DNA of 64,000 nucleotides from Bacteroides eggerthii (GCF_025146565.1 NZ_CP102258.1:124001-188000), one strand, 5' to 3'. Counted from the first letter of the stretch, positions 29,130 through 38,561 are shown. Translations and numbers: made by a program. Notes: generated by a model not told the origin, from the letters alone.

Positions 29130-30758
29130 ATGGATAGAAGAAGTTTTCTAAAGAACACCGGCTGGTCTTTTCTTGGATTGGCAGCTTCAGGAAGCCTGCT
29201 CGGTTCTTGTGTAGCAGGAAGCAAAGAAGCAAAAAAAATTATGCCGTCAGCAAGCAATCTCAAGATGTTCTGGGGTGACTTGCACAACCACTGCAACATC
29301 ACCTACGGACATGGCGACATGCGCGATGCTTTTGAAGCCGCCAAAGGCCAACTTGACTTTGTCAGTGTAACTCCCCATGCTATGTGGCCGGATATTCCGG
29401 GCGCAAACGATCCACGTCTGAAATGGGTGATCGACTACCATACAGGAGCTTTTAAACGATTGCGCGAAGGTGGTTACGAGAAATACGTAAAAATGACCAA
29501 CGAATACAACAAGGAAGGTGAGTTCCTCACTTTTGTTGGATATGAAGCTCATAGCATGGAGCATGGCGATCACGTAGCATTGAACTATGACTTGGATGCC
29601 CCGCTTGTGGAATGTACTTCTATCGAAGACTGGAAAGCAAAAGCCAAAGGACATAAAGTATTCGTTACTCCGCATCATATGGGATATCAGGGCGGCTATC
29701 GCGGCTACAACTGGAAATGTTTCACAGAAGGAGACATTACCCCGTTCGTAGAAATGTATTCCCGCCATGGTCTGGCTGAAAGCGATCAGGGCGATTATCC
29801 GTATTTGCATGATATGGGGCCTCGCCAGTGGGAAGGTACTATACAATATGGTTTGGAGCAAGGTCACAAATTCGGTATCATGGCTTCCACCGACCAACAC
29901 TCCGGTTATCCGGGCAGCTACGGTGATGGACGCATCGGTGTTCTGGCGCCGTCACTGACTCGTGATGCCATTTGGGAAGCCATGCGCACCCGCCATGTAT
30001 GCGCTGCTACCGGTGACAAAATATCAATAGACTTCCGTCTCAACGATGCCTTCATGGGTGATGTTATCCGCGGCAACAGTCGCCGCATCTACTTAAATGT
30101 AACCGGTGAAAGTTGTATTGACTACGTAGACATCGTTAAAAACGGCCAGATATTGGCGCGCATGAACGGTCCGTTGACCCCTGTTGCACCGGAAGGCGAT
30201 ACAATCCATTGCAAGGTAAAAGTAGACTTCGGCTGGAATCGTGAAGAGAAATATGTACATTGGCAGGGTAAGCTATCTGTAAACAAAGGACGCATCGTAA
30301 GTGTCACTCCTTGTTTCCGCGGTGCGGCTTTCACTTCTCCTCAGGAGGGTGAACACGAATTCAAGACACACGTCAATCGTATCCTCTCCGCCAGTGAAAA
30401 AGAGACAGAGCTGGATTTGTACAGCAGCAAGAACCCTAACACTACTACTCCGGCTATGCAAGCTGTAATTTTGGATTTGGAAATGCCGAAGGACGGAATA
30501 CTTACAGCCGACTTCAACGGTAAGAAGTTCGAGCACTCATTGGGTGAACTTCTTGAAGGTTCCCGTTCCCACTTCATGATTGGCTGGTTGAGTGAAGCTA
30601 TCCTATTCAACCGCGCTATGCCTGAAAGCTGTTTCACCGTAGAGCATTATATGGAAGACAAAGAGCCTCAACGTGATACAGACTATTATTATGTACGTGT
30701 GCGTCAGCGTGACGGACAATGGGCGTGGAGCTCTCCGATTTGGGCTGAAAGAGTGTAA
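29130..30758 (+). CDS. DUF3604 (PHP-like) lipoprotein of unknown function
   Basis: The 542-residue protein begins with a twin-arginine-like signal (MDRRSFLKNTGWSF) that runs into a lipobox with Cys27. The body fits DUF3604: FWGDLHNHCNITYGHGD at the start (Asp50, His52, His54 as likely metal ligands), SVTPHAMWPD, VGYEAHSMEHGDH, VTPHHMGYQGG and MASTDQHSGYPGSYG, all rich in His and Asp as in PHP-fold metal hydrolases. A C-terminal beta-sandwich begins near residue 300. The gene lies between the sulfatase and the ROK kinase and shares their direction, so a step in heparin breakdown is likely. Its reaction cannot be read from the sequence; a metal-dependent ester, sulfate or phosphate hydrolase is conceivable. 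Confidence 0.85.
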   Translation: MDRRSFLKNTGWSFLGLAASGSLLGSCVAGSKEAKKIMPSASNLKMFWGDLHNHCNITYGHGDMRDAFEAAKGQLDFVSVTPHAMWPDIPGANDPRLKWVIDYHTGAFKRLREGGYEKYVKMTNEYNKEGEFLTFVGYEAHSMEHGDHVALNYDLDAPLVECTSIEDWKAKAKGHKVFVTPHHMGYQGGYRGYNWKCFTEGDITPFVEMYSRHGLAESDQGDYPYLHDMGPRQWEGTIQYGLEQGHKFGIMASTDQHSGYPGSYGDGRIGVLAPSLTRDAIWEAMRTRHVCAATGDKISIDFRLNDAFMGDVIRGNSRRIYLNVTGESCIDYVDIVKNGQILARMNGPLTPVAPEGDTIHCKVKVDFGWNREEKYVHWQGKLSVNKGRIVSVTPCFRGAAFTSPQEGEHEFKTHVNRILSASEKETELDLYSSKNPNTTTPAMQAVILDLEMPKDGILTADFNGKKFEHSLGELLEGSRSHFMIGWLSEAILFNRAMPESCFTVEHYMEDKEPQRDTDYYYVRVRQRDGQWAWSSPIWAERV

Positions 30759-30866
30759 AAACAGTGATAAGGATAAGTGGTGAGTGATTTGTTTGTACTT
30801 GCATACCGTAAGGATAATATAAACAAGTCACTCATAACTCTTAACTTATAACTAAAACAGAATATA

Positions 30867-31820
30867 ATGACGAAAAAATACGCTATAGGAATTGACCTTG
30901 GCGGTACTTCTGTGAAATACGCCCTTATTGACAATGAAGGCGTATTTCATTTTCAGGGGAAGTTGCCGTCAAAAGCCGATATATCCGCAGAAGCGGTAAT
31001 CGGCCAATTAGTGACTGCCTGTAAAGAGACAATGGCCTCAGCCCAACAACTTGGAGTGACAATAGAAGGCATAGGCATAGGCACTCCCGGTATTGTGGAC
31101 GAAACCAACCGCATTGTATTGGGAGGAGCTGAGAATATCAAAGGTTGGGAGAATCTGAATCTTGCCGACCGTATCGAAGCGGAAACCCACCTGCCTGTGC
31201 AAATGGGTAATGACGCCAACCTAATGGGATTAGGAGAAACGATGTACGGCGCCGGACAAGGTGCAAGGAATGTAGTATTTCTGACCGTAGGGACAGGCAT
31301 CGGCGGTGCAGTAGTTATCGACGGCAAACTGTTCAACGGTTTTGCCAACCGCGGAACCGAATTGGGACATGTACCCCTCATTGCCAACGGTGAGCCTTGT
31401 GCATGCGGTTCCATAGGTTGTCTGGAGCACTACGCATCAACTTCTGCATTGGTACGCCGTTTCAGCAAACGGGCTGCTGAAGCAGGCCGTTCATTTTCAG
31501 GTGAAGAAATCAACGGAGAGCTTATCGTACGCCTTTATAAAGAAGGAGACAAACTGGCAACAGAGTGTCTGGACGAGCATTGCGACTTTTTGGGACATGG
31601 CATAGCCGGATTCATCAATATATTCAGTCCGCAGCGCATCGTAATAGGCGGCGGTCTGTCTGAGGCCGGTGATTTCTATATTCAAAAAGTCAGCGAGAGA
31701 GCGCATCGTTACGTCATGGCCGATTGTGCTGTAAACACCCGGATCATGGCTGCATCATTAGGTAATAAAGCTGGAAGTATCGGCGCTGCGTCACTGGTCT
31801 TCTCATTAAACACGAAATAA
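30867..31820 (+). CDS. ROK family sugar kinase
   Basis: Cytoplasmic kinase of 317 residues. It shows the ATP-binding phosphate-1 motif (GIDLGGTSVKYALID), the glucokinase motif (NDANLMGLGE), GTGIGGAVV, and the ROK zinc motif CACGSIGCLEH. It probably phosphorylates glucosamine or GlcNAc, or another monosaccharide freed from heparin; the locus position equals BT4655 of B. thetaiotaomicron. No helix-turn-helix is present, so it is a kinase and not a repressor. One base separates it from the MFS gene, so the two are co-expressed. Confidence 0.92.
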   Translation: MTKKYAIGIDLGGTSVKYALIDNEGVFHFQGKLPSKADISAEAVIGQLVTACKETMASAQQLGVTIEGIGIGTPGIVDETNRIVLGGAENIKGWENLNLADRIEAETHLPVQMGNDANLMGLGETMYGAGQGARNVVFLTVGTGIGGAVVIDGKLFNGFANRGTELGHVPLIANGEPCACGSIGCLEHYASTSALVRRFSKRAAEAGRSFSGEEINGELIVRLYKEGDKLATECLDEHCDFLGHGIAGFINIFSPQRIVIGGGLSEAGDFYIQKVSERAHRYVMADCAVNTRIMAASLGNKAGSIGAASLVFSLNTK

Positions 31821-31821
31821 T

Positions 31822-33093
31822 ATGAAAAAGAAATTAGGAATGTTGGCGCTAATCATGGCGTTTTGGTTTACCATATCATTTATTACGAATATCCTGGGAC
31901 CTCTCATTCCGGACATTATTCACAACTTCAATCTGAGCGACTTGGCGATGGCAGGATTTATCCCGACATCATTCTTCATTGCCTATGCCATCATGTCTAT
32001 TCCTGCCGGACTGATGATTGACCGCTTTGGCGAGAAACCGGTATTATTCCTGGGTTTCCTGATGCCATTCATAGGAACCACACTGTTTGCCTGCATACAT
32101 ACGTATCCAATTCTGCTTGCTTCTTCCTTCATTATCGGTTTAGGCATGGCCATGTTGCAAACGGTGTTGAACCCGCTTCAGCGTACAGTAGGCGGTGAAG
32201 AAAATTATGCTTTTATCGCCGAATTGGCGCAGTTCATGTTCGGTATCGCCTCCTTCCTGAGCCCGCTCGTGTACACTTATCTGATTCACGAACTCAATCC
32301 GGACATATACAAAGAAGGCAAGAATTTCTTCATCGACCTCTTAGCCGGCATGACGCCTGCTGATATGCCTTGGGTGTCTCTCTATTGGGTGTTCACTCTT
32401 CTTCTGCTGGTTATGCTGATTGCCGTAGGCCTTTCCCGTTTCCCTAAAATCGAATTGAAAGAAGATGAGAAAAGCGGTTCTAAAGACTCCTACATGGCAC
32501 TATTCAAGCAAAAATACGTATGGTTGTTTTTCCTCGGCATCTTCTGTTATGTAAGTACGGAACAGGGAACTTCAATCTTTATGAGCACATTCCTTGAGCA
32601 GTATCACGACGTAAACCCTCAAGTAGAAGGTGCACAGGCAGTAAGTTACTTTTGGGGATTAATGACGGCGGGGTGTTTGGTAGGCATGATATTGTTAAAG
32701 CTAATCGACAGTAAACGCCTTCTCCAAATATCAGGCGTATTAACCATCGTCTTATTGATAACCGCCCTTTTTGGAAACAAGGAAGCATCTATTATCGCTT
32801 TCCCCGCCATCGGTTTCAGCATTTCCATGATGTACTCCATCGTGTTCTCGCTGGCACTGAACTCAGCATCTCAACATCATGGTTCGTTCGCAGGTATTCT
32901 GTGTTCGGCTATTGTAGGCGGAGCCGGTGGCCCGATGATTATCAGTATGCTGGCAGATGCCACCTCCTTGCGCACCGGTATGCTGATTATACTTATATTT
33001 GTAGGTTATATCACTTTCATCGGTTTTTGGGCGCATCCGTTAATCAACAACAAGACAGTTTGCCTGAAAGAGCTTTTTAAGAAGAAAGAGTAG
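31822..33093 (+). CDS. MFS sugar transporter
   Basis: Inner-membrane permease of 423 residues with about 12 hydrophobic helices and the MFS loop motif between helices 2 and 3 (GLMIDRFGEKPVLFLG). Sequence and context agree with the fucose-permease/GlcNAc-transporter-like MFS proteins placed last in Bacteroides glycan loci (BT4654 position). It should bring monosaccharides freed in the periplasm to the ROK kinase encoded just upstream. A strong terminator follows after 8 bases. Confidence 0.92.
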   Translation: MKKKLGMLALIMAFWFTISFITNILGPLIPDIIHNFNLSDLAMAGFIPTSFFIAYAIMSIPAGLMIDRFGEKPVLFLGFLMPFIGTTLFACIHTYPILLASSFIIGLGMAMLQTVLNPLQRTVGGEENYAFIAELAQFMFGIASFLSPLVYTYLIHELNPDIYKEGKNFFIDLLAGMTPADMPWVSLYWVFTLLLLVMLIAVGLSRFPKIELKEDEKSGSKDSYMALFKQKYVWLFFLGIFCYVSTEQGTSIFMSTFLEQYHDVNPQVEGAQAVSYFWGLMTAGCLVGMILLKLIDSKRLLQISGVLTIVLLITALFGNKEASIIAFPAIGFSISMMYSIVFSLALNSASQHHGSFAGILCSAIVGGAGGPMIISMLADATSLRTGMLIILIFVGYITFIGFWAHPLINNKTVCLKELFKKKE

Positions 33094-33101
33094 AAAGAAA
33101 G

Positions 33102-33135
33102 GGCGTAATGAATGGCTATTTATATTCATTACGCC
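33102..33135. terminator. bidirectional terminator at the end of the heparin locus
   Basis: Perfect 12-bp arms GGCGTAATGAAT (33102-33113) and ATTCATTACGCC (33124-33135), then TCTTTTATT on the plus strand. It ends the PUL transcript and also serves the convergent minus-strand directon. Confidence 0.85.
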
Positions 33136-33179
33136 TCTTTTATTGTCCTTGCTATTTATACAATATTACACTTTCGGAT

Positions 33180-34715
33180 TTATTTCACCCACTCCTTGGC
33201 TCCTTGCTCTTTCAATTTGGCAGTAAACGTTTTCGCCTTTTCCATTGCGGCAGCTTCATCTTCGGAACTTGCATAAGCATGTTTATACCCTTTCACCACA
33301 TTCCACTCGCCACGAGTAAAATCGGGGAATGCAACCGGAGCACAATTGTTATCCATAGAAAGCTCGCCCAATTCTGCCAGGCAACACCACTCCGCCAAAT
33401 CATATACATCCATATCCAAAGGCAAGCCGTTTTGCAGGCAATAAACCAAACGGCTATCCATGATGAAGTCCATACCGCCATGACCACCAACTTCCTTTGC
33501 CATATCACCGTATTTCTTCAATATAGGATGCTGGTACTTTGCAACAAGCGCTTCCATTTCCACTTCCGGCAAGAAACCATGTGAGTTCAAGTCGTCCACT
33601 TTAGGTTCTACGCCCGATGCAGTCAGTTGGTCGGCATCAAGTGCATAACCCTCTACGGGATATTTATTGGCAAATCCTTTTGAACCGGTCAACTGGTACA
33701 GACGGTTATATGGTTGGGGAGTCATCACATTATGCTGTATCTCAATCACTTTGCCATTGGCAGTGCGAATCAGGGTGGTAGTATGGTCACCGTTACGGAA
33801 ATTGCCACAAGCGGAATCGGTTCTCGCCTCAACCAAAGATTTTCCCACTACCGACTTAGTGTCCATAGCGACTAAAGTCTGCATGCGGTCACCTCGGTGA
33901 ATATCAAGAGCCTGTGCCACAGGGCCAAGGCCATGAGTGGCGTACACGTCACCGCGATGCCTCATGTTGTAGTCCAACCGCCAGCCCAACTTGTCACTCT
34001 CGCCATTCTTCCAATAATGGTTCCAGAACGGACTCAAGTTATGGATATAGGCGCCTTGTGCACGAATCACTTCACCGAATACCCCATGCTGCGCCATGTT
34101 CAGCGTATTCATCTCAAACCAGTCGTAGCAGCAATTTTCCAAAATCATACAGTGCTTACGGGTCTTCTCGCTCATGTTGATCAAATCCCAGCACTCTTTC
34201 AGGTTCATGGCAGAAGGAACCTCAATAGCCACATTCTTTCCATTCTCCATGGCGCACATGGCTACGGGGAAATGGTGCAACCAGTCTGTGGCGATATAAA
34301 CCAAGTCTATATCATCGCGCTTGCACAATTCCTCATACCCCTTTTCGCCGGAATATACAGCAGCCTTAGGCATGGATGCCTGTTCGAGATATTTCTGACA
34401 TTGCTCCGCACGCTCTTGTTCATAATCGCAAAGCGCCACAACTTGCGTGCCGGGGATATGGGTAAAACGCTCCACCGCTCCGGGTCCACGCATGCCCAAC
34501 CCAACAAATCCCACACGTACCGCTTCCATTTTCGGCAGTGCCAATCCTATCACACTCTTCTGACCGGCAGGACGCTCGGGCGTTTCAACAACAATCGTTC
34601 CATTTTCCCATTGCCACCGGGTTCCCTTGTCGCTTGTCTGCACCGTAGATGTCTGTGACGAACATGCACACAATGCCATGCACATGCCAAATAATAATAC
34701 TTTTAGGCCCTTCAT
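33180..34715 (-). CDS. Gfo/Idh/MocA family lipoprotein, GH109-like
   Basis: The 511 residues begin with a lipoprotein signal (Cys18 in ALCAC), then an NAD-binding Rossmann motif near residues 67-79 (VRVGFVGLGMRGPG), IATDWLHHFPVAMCAMENGK, EVPSAM and the segment HRGDVYATHGLGPVAQALDI, which is typical of GH109. GH109 enzymes are NAD-dependent alpha-N-acetylgalactosaminidases; many members have other or unknown substrates. The gene is last in a minus-strand directon, 36 bases after the Mrp gene, and points toward the heparin locus across a shared terminator. Whether it works on glycans of that locus is not shown. The first 60 residues before the Rossmann fold are a spacer seen in this subfamily. 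Confidence 0.82.
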   Translation of the reverse strand: MKGLKVLLFGMCMALCACSSQTSTVQTSDKGTRWQWENGTIVVETPERPAGQKSVIGLALPKMEAVRVGFVGLGMRGPGAVERFTHIPGTQVVALCDYEQERAEQCQKYLEQASMPKAAVYSGEKGYEELCKRDDIDLVYIATDWLHHFPVAMCAMENGKNVAIEVPSAMNLKECWDLINMSEKTRKHCMILENCCYDWFEMNTLNMAQHGVFGEVIRAQGAYIHNLSPFWNHYWKNGESDKLGWRLDYNMRHRGDVYATHGLGPVAQALDIHRGDRMQTLVAMDTKSVVGKSLVEARTDSACGNFRNGDHTTTLIRTANGKVIEIQHNVMTPQPYNRLYQLTGSKGFANKYPVEGYALDADQLTASGVEPKVDDLNSHGFLPEVEMEALVAKYQHPILKKYGDMAKEVGGHGGMDFIMDSRLVYCLQNGLPLDMDVYDLAEWCCLAELGELSMDNNCAPVAFPDFTRGEWNVVKGYKHAYASSEDEAAAMEKAKTFTAKLKEQGAKEWVK

Positions 34716-34751
34716 GCTTCTTTATTTTTAAATTTATAATACGGAATCTTT

Positions 34752-35852
34752 TTATTTATGCGTTTCTACAATCTTGGTAGGCGCCATTTCCATATTCCGG
34801 CGGTCTACCTGACGGACAACGGCGGCTGCCAATTGCAAGAAAGCGCGTCCTGTCACCGTATTTTCATCCAAAGCTACGGGAGTACCCTTATCTCCACTCT
34901 CGCAGATGCTTTGCACAATAGGTATCTGTCCTAATAGAGGAACATCCATTTCCTCTGCCAGTTGCTTGGCACCTTCTTTTCCAAAAATATAATACTTATT
35001 CTCCGGAAGTTCGGCAGGTGTGAACCAAGCCATATTCTCTACCAGACCGAGAATGGGCACATTCACCTTATCATTTGTGAACATGTTGATACCTTTACGG
35101 GCATCTGCCAATGCCACCGCCTGCGGTGTGCTGACAACAATGGCCCCTGTCATGGCAAGCGTCTGCACTACGGTGAGGTGAATATCACTGGTGCCGGGAG
35201 GAAGGTCTATCAGGAAATAGTCCAGCTCACCCCAGTCGGCATCGGCAATCAGTTGTTTCAGGGCATTGCTTGCCATACCGCCACGCCACAGAGTAGCCTG
35301 ATCGGGGTCTACAAAGAAACCGATAGACAAGAGTTTGATGCCGTACTTTTCAATAGGGATAATCAAATCCCGCCCGCCAATATTCTCCGCATACGGCCGC
35401 GCATCCTCCACTTGGAACATCTTAGGCATGGAAGGTCCGAAGATATCGGCATCCAGCAAGCCTACTTTATAGCCCAGCTTGGCCAAAGAGACCGCCAGAT
35501 TAGCCGAAACAGTGGATTTACCTACACCGCCTTTGCCGGAAGACACTCCAATTATATTTTTCACCTGCGGTAACAGTTTGCCCACTTCCGGTCGTGCAGC
35601 CTGACGGCTTTCCGTAGTAATCGTCACTTCCACTTCCGGTGAGACATAAGTATGTATCGCTGTCTCGGCAGCCTTTACCATCGACTTCATGAAAGGATCG
35701 GTCGGCTTCTCGAAAATCAGCGAAAAGCTCACTTTCATCCCGTCAATACGCAAATTATCGGCAACCATTTCCGCCTCAACGAGGTTCTTTTTATTGCCAG
35801 GATAGCGCACCGTTGCCAGTGCATCCAGAATCAATTTAGGATAAAGAGTCAT
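34752..35852 (-). CDS. Mrp/NBP35-type ATP-binding protein (Fe-S carrier family)
   Basis: Cytoplasmic P-loop ATPase of 366 residues: N-terminal DUF59/FSCA-like domain (about 1-95), then the deviant Walker A motif GVSSGKGGVGKSTVSANLA, the switch DADIFGPS and the DLPPGTSDIHLT segment. Members carry or insert Fe-S clusters. The usual CxxC pair that binds the bridging cluster, expected after the ENMAWF segment, is replaced by TPAELPENKYYIFG. The gene sits between trmB and the GH109-like gene on the same strand. Confidence 0.9.
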   Translation of the reverse strand: MTLYPKLILDALATVRYPGNKKNLVEAEMVADNLRIDGMKVSFSLIFEKPTDPFMKSMVKAAETAIHTYVSPEVEVTITTESRQAARPEVGKLLPQVKNIIGVSSGKGGVGKSTVSANLAVSLAKLGYKVGLLDADIFGPSMPKMFQVEDARPYAENIGGRDLIIPIEKYGIKLLSIGFFVDPDQATLWRGGMASNALKQLIADADWGELDYFLIDLPPGTSDIHLTVVQTLAMTGAIVVSTPQAVALADARKGINMFTNDKVNVPILGLVENMAWFTPAELPENKYYIFGKEGAKQLAEEMDVPLLGQIPIVQSICESGDKGTPVALDENTVTGRAFLQLAAAVVRQVDRRNMEMAPTKIVETHK

Positions 35853-35911
35853 TTTATTTACTGTTTTTTTTACGATTTACTAATTACTATCTTACTTACA
35901 GCTCCTACTTG

Positions 35912-36670
35912 CTATTTACTGGTTTGAAGCCCGCTGCGCTTGCTACGGTTGTAACTGCGGTACTCATCCAGCTCTATTTCCACATCGGGCTCCTGCAATT
36001 CCCCACACTGCGGAAGCAAGAATTTGATGTACTTAATGGTCAGCCCGCGATCCAGCCACTGTTGTTCATAATAAGTACGGATACCCAAAATGTCGTCCAC
36101 CCAACCGGAGTGATAGAGGTCGTCGGTGATAAACTCTACCGGCAGCCCGTTCTTCTCAACCATATATTTGGTATAGGTAAACATAAAGTTACTGTCAGTC
36201 TTTACATGAATTGTACCTCCGTCTTTCAGGAACCTGCGGTAGCGCTCCATAAAGAAAGTGGACGTCAGTCGTTTGGTGGCCTTCTTCATCTGCGGATCGG
36301 AGAAAGTAAGCCATATCTCGCTCACCTCACCCGGCGCAAAGAAACGGTCTATGATTTCAATATTGGTGCGCAAGAAAGCGACATTCTTCATGCCCGCCTC
36401 CAAAGACTCGGTAGCCCCCGTCCACATGCGGGCGCCCTTTATATCCACACCGATGAAGTTCTTATCGGGAAACATACGTCCCAGCCCCACTGTATACTCT
36501 CCACGACCACAACCCAGTTCCAATACAATCGGATTATCGTTCTTGAAAAACTGCTGATGCCAGTTTCCCTTCATGTCAAACGGAACATTATCCACCGCCG
36601 AATACGGATATTCAAAAACATGCGGATACCTCGCCATATCGGCAAACTTCTCTAATTTATTCTTTCCCAT
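35912..36670 (-). CDS. trmB: tRNA (guanine-N7-)-methyltransferase
   Basis: Makes m7G46 in tRNA with S-adenosylmethionine. The 252 residues hold the SAM motif [27 protein letters not shown], and the TrmB signature [16 protein letters not shown] basic tail ([13 protein letters not shown]) ends the protein. It starts 9 bases after the metallo-beta-lactamase-fold gene and is cotranscribed with it. The length is slightly above the usual 210-240 residues because of N- and C-terminal extensions. Confidence 0.93.
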   Translation of the reverse strand: MGKNKLEKFADMARYPHVFEYPYSAVDNVPFDMKGNWHQQFFKNDNPIVLELGCGRGEYTVGLGRMFPDKNFIGVDIKGARMWTGATESLEAGMKNVAFLRTNIEIIDRFFAPGEVSEIWLTFSDPQMKKATKRLTSTFFMERYRRFLKDGGTIHVKTDSNFMFTYTKYMVEKNGLPVEFITDDLYHSGWVDDILGIRTYYEQQWLDRGLTIKYIKFLLPQCGELQEPDVEIELDEYRSYNRSKRSGLQTSK

Positions 36671-36679
36671 TCGTATGTT

Positions 36680-37486
36680 TTAAAGTATTTCTATCCGACC
36701 GGTATAATTATAAAAGGTCCGGTCGCCAAAGCATTGATGAAACAATGCATATTTATCGGTGCCCGTACAATGACACACACCCAGCCGTTGCGGCAAACGT
36801 TCTTCAAAGAAACGGGCAATCACTTCAAACTTCTCTTTTGCAGCATTACGGATATGAAATCCGCCCAATACCAGCTTCAGTGAGGCCTGCGGAAAATACT
36901 CTTGTACCCTGCGGACTATATTTGTAATTCCCCGATGCGAACAGGCGCTCAAAACAGACACCTCATCACCTTGCTTCAGCACTAACGCCAATTCGTCCGT
37001 AAAAGTGTCAGCCTGCTTTTTCCCTTCCACCAATGTGAAGAAATGTTCAAAATGCGTGTCCTCCTCATCGGCAATGGGCCACTGCGGAAAGACAAATACG
37101 CCGGGACACAGCCCTGTGACTTCTTCCACAAAGCGGAAACGGGTTCTATCCAAAGCATCCGGACGCATCACCCCGTTTTCACGCTCTTCTTTGAACTTCG
37201 GAAAGAAGAGCTCTTTCTTGCAGATCACCTTCGCCTTGTGATTCATTGCAAGAAAGTGATGCAAGCCGCCCGTATGGTCGCGATGTCCATGCGACAGTAC
37301 CAGAAAGTCCACATCATCCAAGTCAATTCCAAGTGCTCCGGCATTCCGTATAAAAAGGTCGGAGGCCCCGGTGTCGAACAGCAGGCGATGTTCACCCGTA
37401 TCAACAAGCAGGGAAAGCCCATGCTCTCCCTGTAATCCCTTGCCGTAAACCGAATTTTCAACAAGGGTTGTAATCTTTATACTCAT
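36680..37486 (-). CDS. metallo-beta-lactamase fold hydrolase
   Basis: 268-residue cytoplasmic protein with the metal motif SHGHRDHTGG, a typical start (LLVDTGEHRLLFDTGASDLF) and a late CSHRGITNIV and GGFHI segments. This is the MBL subgroup related to 7,8-dihydropterin-6-methyl-4-(beta-D-ribofuranosyl)-aminobenzene-5'-phosphate synthase (archaeal-type). The substrate in Bacteroides is unknown. It lies 3 bases after ilvE and 9 before trmB in a tight directon. Confidence 0.85.
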   Translation of the reverse strand: MSIKITTLVENSVYGKGLQGEHGLSLLVDTGEHRLLFDTGASDLFIRNAGALGIDLDDVDFLVLSHGHRDHTGGLHHFLAMNHKAKVICKKELFFPKFKEERENGVMRPDALDRTRFRFVEEVTGLCPGVFVFPQWPIADEEDTHFEHFFTLVEGKKQADTFTDELALVLKQGDEVSVLSACSHRGITNIVRRVQEYFPQASLKLVLGGFHIRNAAKEKFEVIARFFEERLPQRLGVCHCTGTDKYALFHQCFGDRTFYNYTGRIEIL

Positions 37487-37489
37487 GCG

Positions 37490-38509
37490 TCATTCTACGA
37501 TTGTTACCCAACCATGCGTATCGGGCTCGTCACCGTATTGAATGCCACGCAACTTATTGTATAACTTCGTGCAGACAGGGCCCGGCTTACCGTCTTTGGC
37601 AATTACATACGACTTACCGTTCTCTACATCGTCGATGCGTTCAATCGGACTGATAACGGCAGCCGTACCGCAAGCCCCCGCTTCCTCGAAAGTCAGCAGT
37701 TCTTCTTCCGGCACCGGACGGCGCTCTACCTTCATACCCATATCTTCGGCCAATTGCATCAGGCTCTTGTTCGTAATGGACGGAAGGATGGAAGTGGACT
37801 TCGGAGTGATGTAAGTATTGTCTTTGATACCGAAGAAATTGGCAGCACCGCACTCGTCGATGTATTTCTTTTCTTTGGCATCCAGATAGAACTCGCAGGC
37901 ATAGCCCAAGTCGTGCGCTTTCTTATTTGCACGCAGACTGGCGGCATAATTACCGCCTACCTTATAGATACCTGTGCCCAAAGGCGCGGCGCGGTCGAAC
38001 TCGCGGATAATAACGTACGGATTGGTTGAGAATCCTCCCTTGAAGTAAGGACCTACCGGCGTTACGAATACAACAAACAAGTATTCTTTGGCCGGGTGTA
38101 CCCCAACCTGCGCCCCGGTGCCTATCAGCAAGGGACGGATATAGAGGGAAGCTCCCGATTCGTAAGGCGGAATAAAACGTTCATTCAGCTTCACCACCTT
38201 AAGGATAGCCTCTTTAAAACGTTCCGTCGGCAACTCCGGCATCAGGATGCCGCGACAGGTGGACTGCAAGCGAGCCGCATTCTCCTCCAGACGGAAAATA
38301 CGAACCTTACCGTCCTTGCCACGAAACGCCTTCAATCCCTCAAAAGCTTCCTGACCATAGTGCAGACAAGTGGCAGCCATGTGCATAGGAATGGTCTCCT
38401 CGCTGCATACTTCCAATGCGCCCCACTGTTCATTACGATAGTAAATTCTCACATTGTAATCTGTCTTCATATAGCCGAACGGCAGATTAGCCCAATCCAG
38501 TTCTTTCAT
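37490..38509 (-). CDS. ilvE: branched-chain amino acid aminotransferase
   Basis: Class IV PLP enzyme that transfers the amino group between glutamate and branched-chain 2-oxo acids. The start at 38509 gives MKELDWANLPFGYMKTDYNV, the usual opening of the eukaryotic-like BCAT2 group; a frame from 38542 adds eleven residues and is less likely. Length is 339. The PLP Lys lies in the YKVGGNYAASLRANKKA segment; FEGLKAFRG and GTAAVISPI are further signatures. The gene is 52 bases after xseB and 3 before the MBL gene. Confidence 0.94.
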   Translation of the reverse strand: MKELDWANLPFGYMKTDYNVRIYYRNEQWGALEVCSEETIPMHMAATCLHYGQEAFEGLKAFRGKDGKVRIFRLEENAARLQSTCRGILMPELPTERFKEAILKVVKLNERFIPPYESGASLYIRPLLIGTGAQVGVHPAKEYLFVVFVTPVGPYFKGGFSTNPYVIIREFDRAAPLGTGIYKVGGNYAASLRANKKAHDLGYACEFYLDAKEKKYIDECGAANFFGIKDNTYITPKSTSILPSITNKSLMQLAEDMGMKVERRPVPEEELLTFEEAGACGTAAVISPIERIDDVENGKSYVIAKDGKPGPVCTKLYNKLRGIQYGDEPDTHGWVTIVE

Positions 38510-38561
38510 ATCTCTTAAAATATTAGTTGCTATTATGTACAATCAGCAACAAAAATAGTTT

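Noticed and set aside
30867..31820. Possibility that the ROK protein is a NagC-like repressor
   Set aside because: There is no N-terminal helix-turn-helix; the protein starts directly with the ATP-binding motif.
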